A stretch of DNA of 64,000 nucleotides. It comes from Polaromonas sp. A23 (GTDB lineage Bacteria; Pseudomonadota; Gammaproteobacteria; Burkholderiales; Burkholderiaceae_C). The notes under the pieces were generated by a model. That model was not told the DNA's origin, did no database searches, and was given only the letters and a program-made list of their open reading frames with translations. Below are positions 26,485 through 35,864 of the stretch, piece after piece; the stretch's first letter is position 1, and the number at the start of each line of letters is the position of its first letter. Location of the stretch: NCBI RefSeq assembly GCF_002001015.1, contig NZ_MUNO01000002.1, positions 1-64,000 on the forward strand, written 5' to 3'. Both the position numbers and the translations under genes were made by a program.

Positions 26485-27194
26485 GATTGGCCGCTGGTCG
26501 GTCGGATGGAGGTAGAAGGCTGGTGATCCATGTTCGTTGAACGCGGCGCATGGCGCAGGGACAGCCAGGCGGTGAACGCGCCGAGAGCAATGCCGGCCCA
26601 CATATCGACCGCTACATGCTGGCGTGTGGCCAGCGTGGAGTACGCGATGCCGATACACCATGACGCATTAAACAGGCGGACCCACAATGGCGCCCCAAAA
26701 CGGCCCAGCAGGTGTTGCGCCCAGATGCCCGAAAAAATGGCAGTGGCCACATGCAGGGAGGGGCAGGCATTGCCCGAGGCGTCAATGTTCTTGAGGAAGT
26801 CCACGCTGGGGTACAGGGCCCAGTCGATGGTGGCGGGAGGCACTGTCGTGGGCCAAAAATAAAAGATCACCAGACCGGTCAGGCAAGTGAGCGTCATGCC
26901 CAGCCCGTAGGTCTTGAGCTCAGGCCGGCTGGCAAGAAACGCAGGCGGCAGGGATACATAGACCCAGAGCGAGACATACAGAGGCACGGCCAGCGGCTGG
27001 AAGCTCACCATGTGGTCCAGCCATGTGAAGGGCAGCACCGTGACCGGGTAGGCCGGATTCTTGAGCACATAGAAATAGGCTGTGAAAAACACGGCGATGA
27101 ACGTCGGTATACCGAAAAATTTCAAGCCGAAATGTTGGGGTACGGCCTGGGCAGCTCGCCGGTACCACGGTTGCGGGCGAAGGATGTTGTTCAT
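26481..27194 (-). CDS. PAP2-type membrane phosphatase / phosphotransferase
   Basis: A 237-residue protein with about five or six membrane helices. The conserved CPSLHVAT and STLATRQHVAVDMWAG segments supply the two catalytic His and the Asp of PAP2 / inositol-phosphorylceramide-synthase-like enzymes. In the polyene operon it could dephosphorylate or transfer a phosphate head group during construction of the lipid anchor. Its stop overlaps the methyltransferase start and its start overlaps the deacetylase stop, 4 bp each. Confidence 0.85.
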   Translation of the reverse strand: MNNILRPQPWYRRAAQAVPQHFGLKFFGIPTFIAVFFTAYFYVLKNPAYPVTVLPFTWLDHMVSFQPLAVPLYVSLWVYVSLPPAFLASRPELKTYGLGMTLTCLTGLVIFYFWPTTVPPATIDWALYPSVDFLKNIDASGNACPSLHVATAIFSGIWAQHLLGRFGAPLWVRLFNASWCIGIAYSTLATRQHVAVDMWAGIALGAFTAWLSLRHAPRSTNMDHQPSTSIRPTSGQS

Positions 27195-28015
27195 GCCATT
27201 GCCTCACGCAGGGTCACGGGCCGCAGCCGGGCCGCTGCTGCCGCTTCAAGTACAACCGGCAACACCTCAAGAATGACGGGCGTTCCCGCAGCGCTGCGCG
27301 CGGCATTGCCGTCATGCAATAGCAGGATGGCGCCGGGCTGCAGAGCCTGTACCAGCTTGGTGCTCACACGCCGTGCATCACCCACCCGTGTATCAAAGCC
27401 GCGGACCGACCAGGTGGCGAGCTGCAACCCCAGTTGCGCGAGCGCCGGCTCGAGAAACGGGTTGCGCAGTCCGGCAGGAGCCCGGAAGAATAGCGGTTGC
27501 ATGCCGGTAATGCTGGCGAGGGTACGCTGCGCGGCCTGGAGTTCACGCATGATGCCGCCCAGCCCCATGACTGAAAAATGGTGGCGGTGATGCTGGCTGT
27601 GATTTTCTACCGCGTGGCCGCGGCGGACGATGTCCCGGCACAGCTCCGGGTGCTGCGCTGCCTTCTCGCCGATGCAGAAAAAAGTGGCGCGGGCGCCGTA
27701 GTGTTCCAGCAAGTCGAGCACCTGCGGTGTGACGAGCGGGTCGGGTCCATCGTCGATGGTCAGGGCGATTTCATTTCTGGCTGCTGCTGCTGCGGGCAGT
27801 CGCGTCCAGTTCGGTCCCAACCAGTTGCTGCGCGGCCAAAGTCCCACGGAAGCTATCAACAGATGGTTGCCGGCCACCGCAGCAAGCGCCCAGGGCCACC
27901 ATGCGGGAGTCGTCGTGACGGCAAGCAGCGCCAGCAGATGCAACGCGATGGACGCGCGTATCAGCGTTGTGGAATGCCAGCGCGACTCAGGCCTGCGCAT
28001 CGGGCTGCCTTGCAA
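27191..28015 (-). CDS. polysaccharide deacetylase (NodB domain)
   Basis: A 274-residue protein with two or three N-terminal hydrophobic segments and a NodB domain. TIDDGPDPLVT has the catalytic Asp and the first metal Asp, and ENHSQHHRHHF supplies the metal-binding His pair (HxxxH type). FRAPAGLRNP and LLLHDGNA are the later motifs. It likely removes an N-acetyl group from an amino sugar of the lipid anchor; aryl-polyene lipids carry a sugar. It overlaps the upstream MMPL gene by 29 bp; a second start at 28000 is possible. Confidence 0.87.
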   Translation of the reverse strand: MQGSPMRRPESRWHSTTLIRASIALHLLALLAVTTTPAWWPWALAAVAGNHLLIASVGLWPRSNWLGPNWTRLPAAAAARNEIALTIDDGPDPLVTPQVLDLLEHYGARATFFCIGEKAAQHPELCRDIVRRGHAVENHSQHHRHHFSVMGLGGIMRELQAAQRTLASITGMQPLFFRAPAGLRNPFLEPALAQLGLQLATWSVRGFDTRVGDARRVSTKLVQALQPGAILLLHDGNAARSAAGTPVILEVLPVVLEAAAAARLRPVTLREAMA

Positions 28016-30344
28016 AAATTGCGGCGTACACCAGGGCCAGGATCACACCCGGCGCCACCGTGGCGCCCATGGCCTGCAGGATGGAAACATTGGAAAACGC
28101 CAATAAGCCAAAACCAGCAACGGTCGTCAGATTGGCCAGCAGCATGGAGGCGAGCGTGCGATGGGAAATGGCTGTGCGGGGATCGGGCCGGTCAAAAAAC
28201 AATGCATAGTTCGAGCCCACGGCCACCACCAGCAGCAGACCTACCAGATGCAGGATGATCAGCGGCTGGCCGGCCACGGCCAGACCGGCGGTGACGGTGA
28301 TGACCGAGGCCAGGAGGGGTCCCATGGTGCGAAGCACGCGCAGCGGCGAACGGAAGATAACCAGCAACAGCAAAACAATGGCAACCAGCCCCCCGAGAGA
28401 CAGTAGCGTGGCTTCACGCAGATAGCCTGAATACAGGCGGTCGGATTCGGCCTTCATGTCGACAAACAGCACATTCGGCAAACCTGTCGCCGCGAGCTCG
28501 CTGCGAATCGGGTCGGCCTTGATGTCTGCGCCTTTGGGTGCTTTGAGTGGCAGCAGGGCGGTCCAGCCACCACGGGATTGCTCAAGCAGCAGGGCATCAA
28601 CTGCCATGGCCATGGAGGTCTGTTCCAGGTCGCCTGGCTGCAGCAGGGATTGGTTGCGCGAGGCTTCCACACCAGCAAGAAACGGCGCGAACAGCGGTGC
28701 TCGCACGGGCAGGCCCACGACGGCCTGCGACAGGCGGACCTGGAGCTGGTCGGGCGGTGGCAGGCTGGCTTGCCGGGCGCGTTGCGTGGCCACGCTGGGA
28801 AGATAGTGGCTCGGACTCTCGAAGCCGGCGAGGTCTCCCTTGTCGACTTGCGCCTGCAGGAGCAGCGACACCTTTTCGGACGAAGCCAGGACGGACTCCC
28901 GGCTGTTGCCGGTGATCACGACCAGGTAACGCACGTCAGGTGCGCCCATGTCGGCGCGCAGGCTTTCGTCGAGTGCGATATCTGCCTGTGACACCGGGCT
29001 CAGCGAGGAGATTTTTTCATTGAGCAGTGAGTTGCGGTTGACAACAAGGACGGCGCATGCCGCCACCAGCACGATGACCGCCGGCCAGCGCAGCATGGAG
29101 GCGCGTTGCGTCAGTCGGCCTAGTACGCGGCCGATCGCTGAAACATCGTGAATGCGGAATTTTGCTGGCAGCAGTTGCGGCAGCACAAAGCGCGTCATGG
29201 CTGCAGCCGCGATCAGGCCGGCAATCGCGTACAGGCCCAGCTGCGCCAGGCCCGGAAAGCCCGACAGCAGCAGCGACGCAAAACCGCACACCGATGTCAG
29301 TACGCCCAGACGAATGGTGGGCCAGAACCGTTTGACCCAGTGCTGCTGGTCCGCATCAGCCTGCTCGGACTGCACAAACAGGTAGATCGAATAGTCCACG
29401 GCCTCGCCGATCAGCGCAGTACCGAATCCGAGAGTGATGCCGTGTACCGCCCCGAAGCCCAGGCTGACCGCTGCAATGCCTGCCACCACGCCGGTGATCA
29501 CCGGTAAAAATCCGAGGACCAACGCGGTCGCGGAGCGATACACCAGGAGCAGCAGTGCGGCAATGATCAGCACGCTGACCAGCGACAGGTGGCTGACCTG
29601 GGTCTGGATGGTCTCGCGCGAAGTGACAGAAAAAACGCCAGGACCGGTCATCACCAGTTTGGCGCCCGCACTCATGCCGGTCGCAGCGTCAAAGGCCTGG
29701 CGAATGGCCGCCATGGCCTGTTGCTGGGCGTCGGTGTCCGACCCCAAAGCGCGTGTTTGCATCAGCAATAGTGCCCGGTCACCGTCGCGGGAGGCCCAGG
29801 CTCCATCGACAAGGCCCGGCTGGTTTCCGCTGTCGAGTTGGCCAAGCAGTTGCACCATCTCACCCGTGGGGTCGCTGGGCAGCAGTGACTTGACCATCAA
29901 GCCCGCGGGGGAAGCCAGCAGGTCTATGCTTTCACTCAAGGCGGCACGCAGGCCGGCTGCGCTGAAGTGTTCAGGCGTGACCGCGGGGCTGAGCAGGTAG
30001 CGGTTGTTGAACAGGTAGGCGCGGTCCCGTTCGGTGTTGATGGCTTCACCGTTGTTGATGGAGACAAAGGCCGGGTTGGCGCGCAGCTGCAGCGCAATCT
30101 GTTTGGAGAGTCGGGCCCGGGCCGGCGCGTCCGCACCTTCAATGCCCACCAGGATCAGGCGCGAAGCCAGGCCATCCCGCAATTGATCCATGAGCAGCTG
30201 TTGCTCGGGTGTGGGGTTGCGCGGCATGAAAGCCGAGAGGTCCGTGGTGATCGTGGTGCGGCCGATGGTGGCACCACAAGCCAGTAAAAATACCAGCCAC
30301 AACCAGACCGGAAGAAACTGGCGCCGGAAAGGGCTCAGGCTCAT
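27987..30344 (-). CDS. MMPL/RND-family exporter of the aryl-polyene cluster
   Basis: A 785-residue inner-membrane protein with two repeats of one helix, a periplasmic loop and five further helices. The GTALIGEAVDYSIYLFVQ and VAVGSNYALFFDR segments are RND signature regions. Exporters of this kind are regular members of aryl-polyene clusters and are thought to move the finished lipid out of the inner membrane towards a LolA-like carrier. The LolA-like gene directly precedes it with a 4-bp overlap. Confidence 0.9.
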   Translation of the reverse strand: MSLSPFRRQFLPVWLWLVFLLACGATIGRTTITTDLSAFMPRNPTPEQQLLMDQLRDGLASRLILVGIEGADAPARARLSKQIALQLRANPAFVSINNGEAINTERDRAYLFNNRYLLSPAVTPEHFSAAGLRAALSESIDLLASPAGLMVKSLLPSDPTGEMVQLLGQLDSGNQPGLVDGAWASRDGDRALLLMQTRALGSDTDAQQQAMAAIRQAFDAATGMSAGAKLVMTGPGVFSVTSRETIQTQVSHLSLVSVLIIAALLLLVYRSATALVLGFLPVITGVVAGIAAVSLGFGAVHGITLGFGTALIGEAVDYSIYLFVQSEQADADQQHWVKRFWPTIRLGVLTSVCGFASLLLSGFPGLAQLGLYAIAGLIAAAAMTRFVLPQLLPAKFRIHDVSAIGRVLGRLTQRASMLRWPAVIVLVAACAVLVVNRNSLLNEKISSLSPVSQADIALDESLRADMGAPDVRYLVVITGNSRESVLASSEKVSLLLQAQVDKGDLAGFESPSHYLPSVATQRARQASLPPPDQLQVRLSQAVVGLPVRAPLFAPFLAGVEASRNQSLLQPGDLEQTSMAMAVDALLLEQSRGGWTALLPLKAPKGADIKADPIRSELAATGLPNVLFVDMKAESDRLYSGYLREATLLSLGGLVAIVLLLLVIFRSPLRVLRTMGPLLASVITVTAGLAVAGQPLIILHLVGLLLVVAVGSNYALFFDRPDPRTAISHRTLASMLLANLTTVAGFGLLAFSNVSILQAMGATVAPGVILALVYAAIFARQPDAQA

Positions 30345-30946
30345 GGGGTGGTCAGAGGAACAATGGTCATGACCGAGCGGTCTTTGTCGGCCTGATCGAT
30401 TTCAATGGTTTTTACCTCGGCTTGGCTACCCCCGATGCGGATGCGCTGCACCACGGCCAGCATGCGGGTCTCGACGGGACTCAAAGTCAGGGTCCACCGC
30501 TCTGGCGAACCTTCGAGGTCAAGGTTGTAAACGCGCCTCAGCGCGGCAATGTCTCCGGCCAGCGTACCGCGTATGCTTTCTGTGAAGGCAGCCAGCTCGG
30601 GGTAGTCCTGCATGCGCAGTACCATGCGGCGCTTGCCGCGTTCCACCGTCAAAGTACCGTTTTCGATCAGCATCGACTCGGGCCGGGGTTTGAGCGTTCG
30701 TTTTTCCAACCGGTCAGGTGCGGTGTAGAGCAGCTCGCCGGAGGATTCCACCGGCTGTTCGAGCACCGCAATGTATTTCTTCTCGACAAAGCTGGCACGT
30801 CCAGATTTGTTCTGGGCCAGGCTCTGCATCAGCTGGGTTACATCCCAGGCCGCGTGGACCGGGCTGCAGGCCAGCCCGATCGCCAGGCCGGCACCGGCCA
30901 GCAAAATTTTTAGGGAGAGAGGCGTCAGGGAAGGTGCATCAGTCAT
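30341..30946 (-). CDS. LolA-family outer-membrane lipid carrier protein
   Basis: A 201-residue periplasmic protein with an N-terminal export signal (LKILLAGAGLAIGLACSPVHA) and LolA-like features: FVEKKYIAVLEQPVESSGELLYTAPDRLEKRTLKP. The mature domain is about 170 residues, as usual. It presumably accepts the aryl-polyene lipid from the MMPL exporter and delivers it to the outer membrane. It is encoded between the exporter and an acyltransferase with overlapping start and stop codons. Confidence 0.87.
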   Translation of the reverse strand: MTDAPSLTPLSLKILLAGAGLAIGLACSPVHAAWDVTQLMQSLAQNKSGRASFVEKKYIAVLEQPVESSGELLYTAPDRLEKRTLKPRPESMLIENGTLTVERGKRRMVLRMQDYPELAAFTESIRGTLAGDIAALRRVYNLDLEGSPERWTLTLSPVETRMLAVVQRIRIGGSQAEVKTIEIDQADKDRSVMTIVPLTTP

Positions 30947-31908
30947 GGCGCGGAACCGGGTTTGGCCGCGGGTGGAATGCCCGCTTGCCAGAAGTTGAAA
31001 AAATTGAACCAGTTATAGGGTGCTGCGCGGCAATGCTGCTCCAGCAGCGCGGCGTAACGGAGCATCGCGGCGTGCACCGCCACTTCGCGGCCGCCCGCGG
31101 AAGGCATTGAAAAATCAGCCAGGGTTTCAAAATGAATATCGTAGCGATTGCCGCCGCCATAAAGACCGACCATGAACAGCACCGGTCGGCGCAGGATGGC
31201 CGCCATCCGGAAGGGCCCGACAGGAAACTCGGCGGCTTCACCCAAAAACGTCACAGGTCGCGTCGTGTCGTTGTTCAGGCGGCGATCGGCCAGCATGCCA
31301 ACGACGCTTCCGCCTTCGATGAGCTCGTGAACGCGCAGCATGGAGTCTGCATGGCCGAGTGCCACGATGTCCTGTTGAGCTGCCGGATTGATGGCACCCA
31401 GTGCAGCATTGATTTTTCGCGCGTTCTCCTCGTACATCACCATGGCCACGCGAAGGCCCGGTTGACGGCGGCCGACCGCGCGCAGTACTTCGAAGCTGCC
31501 AGCATGCGAGCCCATGAGGAACACGCCCTTGCGGTCTGCCGTGAGGTCTGCCACCAGTTGTTCGTTGTGGACATGGATATCGAAAAGTCCGAAGCGTTCA
31601 TTGACGAGGTAGACCCGGTCATGAATGACGGAGGCGAAGCTGAAAAAATGCCTGAAGATATGATGCCAGCCCACTGTTTCCTGCACGGGCAGGGCCAGCG
31701 CCCGGTGCAGGTAGTCGCGTGATGCACGGCGCGCTTCGGCATTGAACAAGATGAAATAAGCGGTGATGCCGTAGAGCACAACGCGCCCGGCACTGCGGCC
31801 CAGGCGCAATGAAATCCAGGTCATGAGGCGCAGCAGAAGCATGTTGCTGCTTTCGGGGCGGTCCTGCCACCTGGCTTGGCGATCCGGGTTGGGCGAGGCC
31901 TGACTCAC
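30943..31908 (-). CDS. LpxL/HtrB-like lysophospholipid acyltransferase
   Basis: A 321-residue protein with an N-terminal hydrophobic anchor followed by the acyltransferase block GVFLMGSHAGSFEVLR (HxxxxE as SHAGSFE) and GMLADRRLNND, as in lipid A acyltransferases. The start is GTG 31908 (VSQASPNPD), whose GTGA overlaps the dehydratase stop; the longer frame from 32070 would run through the dehydratase gene. It likely acylates the sugar or glycerol part of the aryl-polyene lipid. Confidence 0.87.
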   Translation of the reverse strand: MSQASPNPDRQARWQDRPESSNMLLLRLMTWISLRLGRSAGRVVLYGITAYFILFNAEARRASRDYLHRALALPVQETVGWHHIFRHFFSFASVIHDRVYLVNERFGLFDIHVHNEQLVADLTADRKGVFLMGSHAGSFEVLRAVGRRQPGLRVAMVMYEENARKINAALGAINPAAQQDIVALGHADSMLRVHELIEGGSVVGMLADRRLNNDTTRPVTFLGEAAEFPVGPFRMAAILRRPVLFMVGLYGGGNRYDIHFETLADFSMPSAGGREVAVHAAMLRYAALLEQHCRAAPYNWFNFFNFWQAGIPPAAKPGSAP

Positions 31909-32240
31909 GGGCTGCTTTCGAAGGTGAATGTACCGGTGGCCACCTGCCTCCCTTGGCCGGAGATGTCGAATCGAACGTGGCCGCCCTTGGTGGGTGTGCA
32001 GGAGATGACCAGGGTTTCGCCGGGCAACACGGGGCTGAGAAATTTGGCCGAGCCGATCTGGCAACGCCATGCGGCACCGGGCCCACGGCTGCTTCCGGCC
32101 TGGGCGGCATGCAGGGCTGCATCAAGCAGCAATACGCCTGGCACCATGGGTTTGCCCGGGAAGTGGCCGGCGAAAGCAGGATGATCGCTGGCAAAGTTCA
32201 AGGTCATGTTTTCACTCTGCACGAAGTAGCCCCTCTTCAA
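31905..32240 (-). CDS. 3-hydroxyacyl-ACP dehydratase (ApeI-like)
   Basis: A 111-residue hot-dog protein with FASDHPAFAGHFPGKPMVPGVLLLDAALHA, the FabZ/FabA-like active-site His and the central helix. ApeI dehydratases pair with ApeP, encoded at 23137. The start is unsettled: ATG 32240 overlaps the AMP-ligase gene by 29 bp, while ATG 32207 (MTLNFASDH) would leave no overlap but trims 11 residues. Confidence 0.88.
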   Translation of the reverse strand: MKRGYFVQSENMTLNFASDHPAFAGHFPGKPMVPGVLLLDAALHAAQAGSSRGPGAAWRCQIGSAKFLSPVLPGETLVISCTPTKGGHVRFDISGQGRQVATGTFTFESSP

Positions 32241-33591
32241 CTGGCAGCCCTAGATGAGTGCGTGCCATTGCTTGAAGCACCTCGCGTGGCAGTTTGCCGG
32301 TGGCATTGCGCGGCAGCGCGTCGAGCATGACGAGGGGGCGTGGCAGGAAGGTGGTGTCAATACGTTCCTTCAGGGCGGTCTGCAGGTCGGCGGCCGTCAT
32401 GCCGGGCGCCACGGCAAAGGCCATCAGCCGAACCACGGTGTCGCTGCCGGTGTCATCCGGCATGAAAAATGCACCGTCAAGTACGCCGGGGATGCTCCCC
32501 AACTGATGGTTGAGGTAGGCCAGCGAGCTGCGTTTACCGGCGATATTGACCAGGTCTTCCAGCCGCCCGTGCAGGAGGAAATGGCGATTGTCGACAGCCT
32601 CCAGTACGTCATTGAGAGGGACTACCCGCTCGACATGGCCGCCACAGGCCCACATGCGGTCGTCGTGGGGCGTCAGGGTGACCATCGGGAACAGCTCCCA
32701 TTCGGCGGTTCGTGCGGTGCGGCGCGATGCGATCTGCCCGGTTTCCGTGGATCCGTAAATTTCGAACAGCGGCGCGTCAAACCGGGCTTCGCAGGTTTGC
32801 GCAAGTTCGGGTGCCATCGGGGCGGTGGCCGAGACCACCCGGTCCAGCTCTGGCACCTCGATGTCGGAAGCCAGCAACACCCGCAAATGCACCGGCGTGC
32901 TGACCAGCACCCGTGGTTGGGTAACCGCCTTGACAGCGCTGACGATATCAGCGGGATAAAACGGTTGGCCCGCATGCAAGGCTGCGCCGATTTGCATGGG
33001 CAACAGCACGGTCGACTCAAAGCCAAACATGTGCTGGGGCGGGACAGTACCGATGATGGCGCAGGGCTGGTTTTCGTTCAAGTCCAGCCGCATGGCCTCG
33101 GCGCGTGCGCTGTGTACCAGCGACCCCCAAGTCTTGCGATGTGGCAGAGGTAAACCGGTTGACCCGGAGGTGAACACGTCGGCCACGGGCTGGTTCCCGG
33201 GCAGGTAAGGGATGTCGCAGGGCGCCTCCGGATCTATATCCGCAGGACCTTGGGCAAACGCATCGTGGTAGACATAACCGGGCAGGTCGATGGCGTGCGG
33301 TGCATCCGACAGGCAAAACACATCAGGGGCCAGGGACCGCAATTGGCGCATCATCTCTGGCGTGTGGGTAGGCGGCAACATGCTGATTTTTTCGGTGAGC
33401 AGTGCCGCTCCAAGGCCAACCGCGAAGTGATAGCGGTCACTGCAGGCATTCAGCATGTGTTGACCCGCGGGGAGCGCGGCAGCCAGAAGTTTTACATCTG
33501 CCAGATACTGCCGCACCGTCACTTTTTCCCCGTAGCGCCAGGCCAGGATGTCGTCACCAGTGTGGTGGCTAATGAGCGGGTAGGTAGTCAT
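32212..33591 (-). CDS. AMP-dependent ligase for the aryl starter unit (ApeH-like)
   Basis: A 459-residue acyl-adenylating enzyme. TSGSTGLPLPHRKTWG is the P-loop-like A3 motif, YGSTETGQIA the A5 motif, and HGRLEDLVNIAGKR the A7-A8 hinge. ATGKLPREVL holds the C-terminal catalytic Lys. It should activate an aromatic acid such as 4-hydroxybenzoate and load it on the ACP. No ammonia-lyase or chorismatase for making that acid is encoded in the window. Confidence 0.88.
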   Translation of the reverse strand: MTTYPLISHHTGDDILAWRYGEKVTVRQYLADVKLLAAALPAGQHMLNACSDRYHFAVGLGAALLTEKISMLPPTHTPEMMRQLRSLAPDVFCLSDAPHAIDLPGYVYHDAFAQGPADIDPEAPCDIPYLPGNQPVADVFTSGSTGLPLPHRKTWGSLVHSARAEAMRLDLNENQPCAIIGTVPPQHMFGFESTVLLPMQIGAALHAGQPFYPADIVSAVKAVTQPRVLVSTPVHLRVLLASDIEVPELDRVVSATAPMAPELAQTCEARFDAPLFEIYGSTETGQIASRRTARTAEWELFPMVTLTPHDDRMWACGGHVERVVPLNDVLEAVDNRHFLLHGRLEDLVNIAGKRSSLAYLNHQLGSIPGVLDGAFFMPDDTGSDTVVRLMAFAVAPGMTAADLQTALKERIDTTFLPRPLVMLDALPRNATGKLPREVLQAMARTHLGLPVEEGLLRAE

Positions 33592-33645
33592 GGAGAGAAA
33601 GGGATGGGGCTGCGAGAGAGATCAACAGGGCCGAAGCGATGCGGT

Positions 33646-34317
33646 TCAGGAAGAGGGCGGCAGCCCGCCCGAACTTGCCCGCCGGTAAGCCCGGATGGCT
33701 TCCAGCGGGCCAGCCCGGTCTGACGGTGCCAGCAGGAACAAGCGTGCCACATATTCGGCGGAAAACATCAGGCCCAGTAACGGCAGATTCAGCAGATTGG
33801 CAAAGGCCGACCAGACACCAATGGGAGCCAACCAGAACAGCAACAAGGACAGGCCGGTCATGAAAGCGAAATACAGGCTCCAAGCCCAGGTGACCTGTCG
33901 TGTGTAGCGGGCCAGCGCCGGCGTGAGCGGACCGTGGATCATGGCGGCGAAGCGCGACACCATGGGCACCTGGCCGGCGCGTAATGTGCGGGCGAATGCA
34001 ACGCCCAGCAAGGCCTGGATACCGGCATGCTGCAGCAGGAATACCCAGTTGTAATGCTGGACCAGCCAGGCGCTGGTGGCATACAGGACGACACATCCGG
34101 CCAGACATAAAAGCAGCATCAGTGGCCGCTGCGGTGAGCGCCAGGCCAGCACCACCGCCAATGCGATCAGCGGCACGATGGCAACGGCTGCGTCCAGCAG
34201 ATCAGGATGGGCATCGGCAGCGGCAAGATGGGCCAGCACCGGATAGGCAATACAGGCTGCAATAACTGCCGCCCATCGGCTGGCGCGCAGCAGTTTTGCC
34301 GCCAGACCGGTTTTCAC
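33646..34317 (-). CDS. COG4648-type membrane protein of aryl-polyene clusters
   Basis: A 223-residue protein with about six hydrophobic segments (for example VIAACIAYPVLAHL, LLDAAVAIVPLIALAVVLA and LMLLLCLAGCVVLYATSAW). It matches the uncharacterised membrane protein regularly found beside the ACP and AMP-ligase in aryl-polyene clusters. Its function is not known. It overlaps the ACP gene by 4 bp and is 54 bp from the ligase gene. Confidence 0.8.
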   Translation of the reverse strand: MKTGLAAKLLRASRWAAVIAACIAYPVLAHLAAADAHPDLLDAAVAIVPLIALAVVLAWRSPQRPLMLLLCLAGCVVLYATSAWLVQHYNWVFLLQHAGIQALLGVAFARTLRAGQVPMVSRFAAMIHGPLTPALARYTRQVTWAWSLYFAFMTGLSLLLFWLAPIGVWSAFANLLNLPLLGLMFSAEYVARLFLLAPSDRAGPLEAIRAYRRASSGGLPPSS

Positions 34318-34616
34318 TTCGTTCTTTGCTGCGCGATATGGTCGCTCAGGCTACGCAGCGACTGGAAAATGACGGTGTTGTCCTCATGGTCGGCCCGCAA
34401 CTGCAGGCCATAACGCTTGGACAGGACCAGAGCGATCTCGAGAATGTCGATCGAATCGAGGCCCAGGCCGTCGCCATAAAGGGGCTCATCGGGCTGAATG
34501 TCTGCCGCTACCGTTTCCAGGTTCAGCGAAGTGACCACCAGCTCGGCTACTTCGAGCATCAGGGCAGCATCGGCTGCCGCGGGTACCGCTGAGGGTGTAA
34601 GTGAAGATTCTGGCAT
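34314..34616 (-). CDS. acyl carrier protein of the aryl-polyene system
   Basis: A 100-residue ACP: GLDSIDILEIAL contains the Ser that receives phosphopantetheine. It is slightly longer than housekeeping AcpP because of a 20-residue Ala/Pro-rich N terminus. It is the first gene of the operon running to 22409. Aryl-polyene clusters usually encode two ACPs; only one is present here. I could not pick out a promoter in the 186 bp upstream. Confidence 0.9.
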   Translation of the reverse strand: MPESSLTPSAVPAAADAALMLEVAELVVTSLNLETVAADIQPDEPLYGDGLGLDSIDILEIALVLSKRYGLQLRADHEDNTVIFQSLRSLSDHIAQQRTK

Positions 34617-34802
34617 CGTGGATCAGGCTTGGTTTTTGAAAGAAGTACAGGGGGAACGGGTGCTTTTCTCGTCCGCCCAAGGCAATACTTTGATGGTAAC
34701 TGACATTGTTTTGCGCTTGAGCACGGCATGTAGGCATCTACCCTTGCACACTGTCAGCCCAAAACGAAACAAGACGTAAAAACGGATGGCGAAAATGCCG
34801 GG

Positions 34803-35765
34803 TTAAATCGTTTCAGCCGGGCCGGCATCGGTGGACGGGGTGTTGGTGGCCGTTTTTGTAACACGGGAGGTCTTGGGCACAGACAGGGTTTGGGAGGGCG
34901 TCTCGGCGGCTGTGGCATCAAGCATCGCCTGGCGCACACTGGCTTTGTCGCCGGCGCCGGCAAATTTGCTGTATTTCCCCACTGTGGTGACGAGCTGGCC
35001 ATAAATGCGCGGGTTGCCGGCCACGCATTCGCCGTGGTCCATGAAGTCGGCCTCGCCGGTGAAATTGCCGATCAGGCCACCAGCCTCGGTCACCAGCAAG
35101 GAACCGGCTGCCACGTCCCAGGGCTTGAGGCCCGATTCGAAAAATCCGTCGCTGAAACCTGCTGCAACGTAAGCCAGGTCCAGTGCGGCCGCGCCCGGAC
35201 GCCGCACGCCGGCGCACTGGCTCATGACCTCGCCGAGCATGTTGAGATAACTTTTGAGCTTGTCGCCGGGGCGATAGGGGAAGCCGGTGGAGATCAGGCA
35301 CTCCTGCAGGCGGGTGCGTTTGGCCACGCGGATGCGGCGGTCGTTCATGTAAGCGCCGCGGCCCTTGGTGGCGCAGAAGATGTCGTTGCGGGTGGGGTCA
35401 TAAACCACCGCCTGCTCGATCTTGCCCTTGACGCTCAGGGCGATGCTGACGCAATAGACGGGAAAGCCGTGGATGAAGTTGGTGGTGCCGTCCAGCGGGT
35501 CGATGATCCACACGAAGTCGGAGTCTTTGGCTCCGTGTTCGCTGCCCGACTCTTCGGCCAGGATGCCGTGGCCGGGGTAGGCGGTGAGCAGGGTTTCAAT
35601 GACCGCCGCTTCGGCAGCGTGGTCGATTTCGGTGACGAAGTCGTTGGTCTGCTTGGCAGAGACCCGGACCGACTCCACGTCAAGCGCAGCACGGTTGATG
35701 ATGGCGCCGGCGGCGCGCGCAGCCTTAATGGCCACATTGAGCATGGGGTGGAGATTGCTGGACAT
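34803..35765 (-). CDS. suhB: inositol monophosphatase family protein (SuhB-like)
   Basis: A 320-residue Mg-dependent sugar-phosphate phosphatase. Motifs: EESG (Glu of metal site 1), [15 protein letters not shown] (metal Asp residues) and [16 protein letters not shown] (last metal Asp). The family is usually about 265-270 residues; here about 50 extra C-terminal residues are rich in Thr, Pro and Ala (after [18 protein letters not shown]). SuhB in other bacteria also acts in rRNA antitermination. It is divergent from trmJ. Confidence 0.9.
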   Translation of the reverse strand: MSSNLHPMLNVAIKAARAAGAIINRAALDVESVRVSAKQTNDFVTEIDHAAEAAVIETLLTAYPGHGILAEESGSEHGAKDSDFVWIIDPLDGTTNFIHGFPVYCVSIALSVKGKIEQAVVYDPTRNDIFCATKGRGAYMNDRRIRVAKRTRLQECLISTGFPYRPGDKLKSYLNMLGEVMSQCAGVRRPGAAALDLAYVAAGFSDGFFESGLKPWDVAAGSLLVTEAGGLIGNFTGEADFMDHGECVAGNPRIYGQLVTTVGKYSKFAGAGDKASVRQAMLDATAAETPSQTLSVPKTSRVTKTATNTPSTDAGPAETI

Positions 35766-35864
35766 ATAAGACTAAGAAAGAGCAGAAGGGCTGCGGCCCG
35801 GAAACCGGGGCAGGCGACAATAACGCCATTTTACCGGTTCAGGCCGGTCAGTCAGCCTTTGCCC

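Noticed and set aside
34890..35864. N-terminal extension of the trmJ frame
   Set aside because: The frame is open but antisense to the SuhB-like gene; TrmJ similarity starts at ATG 35865.
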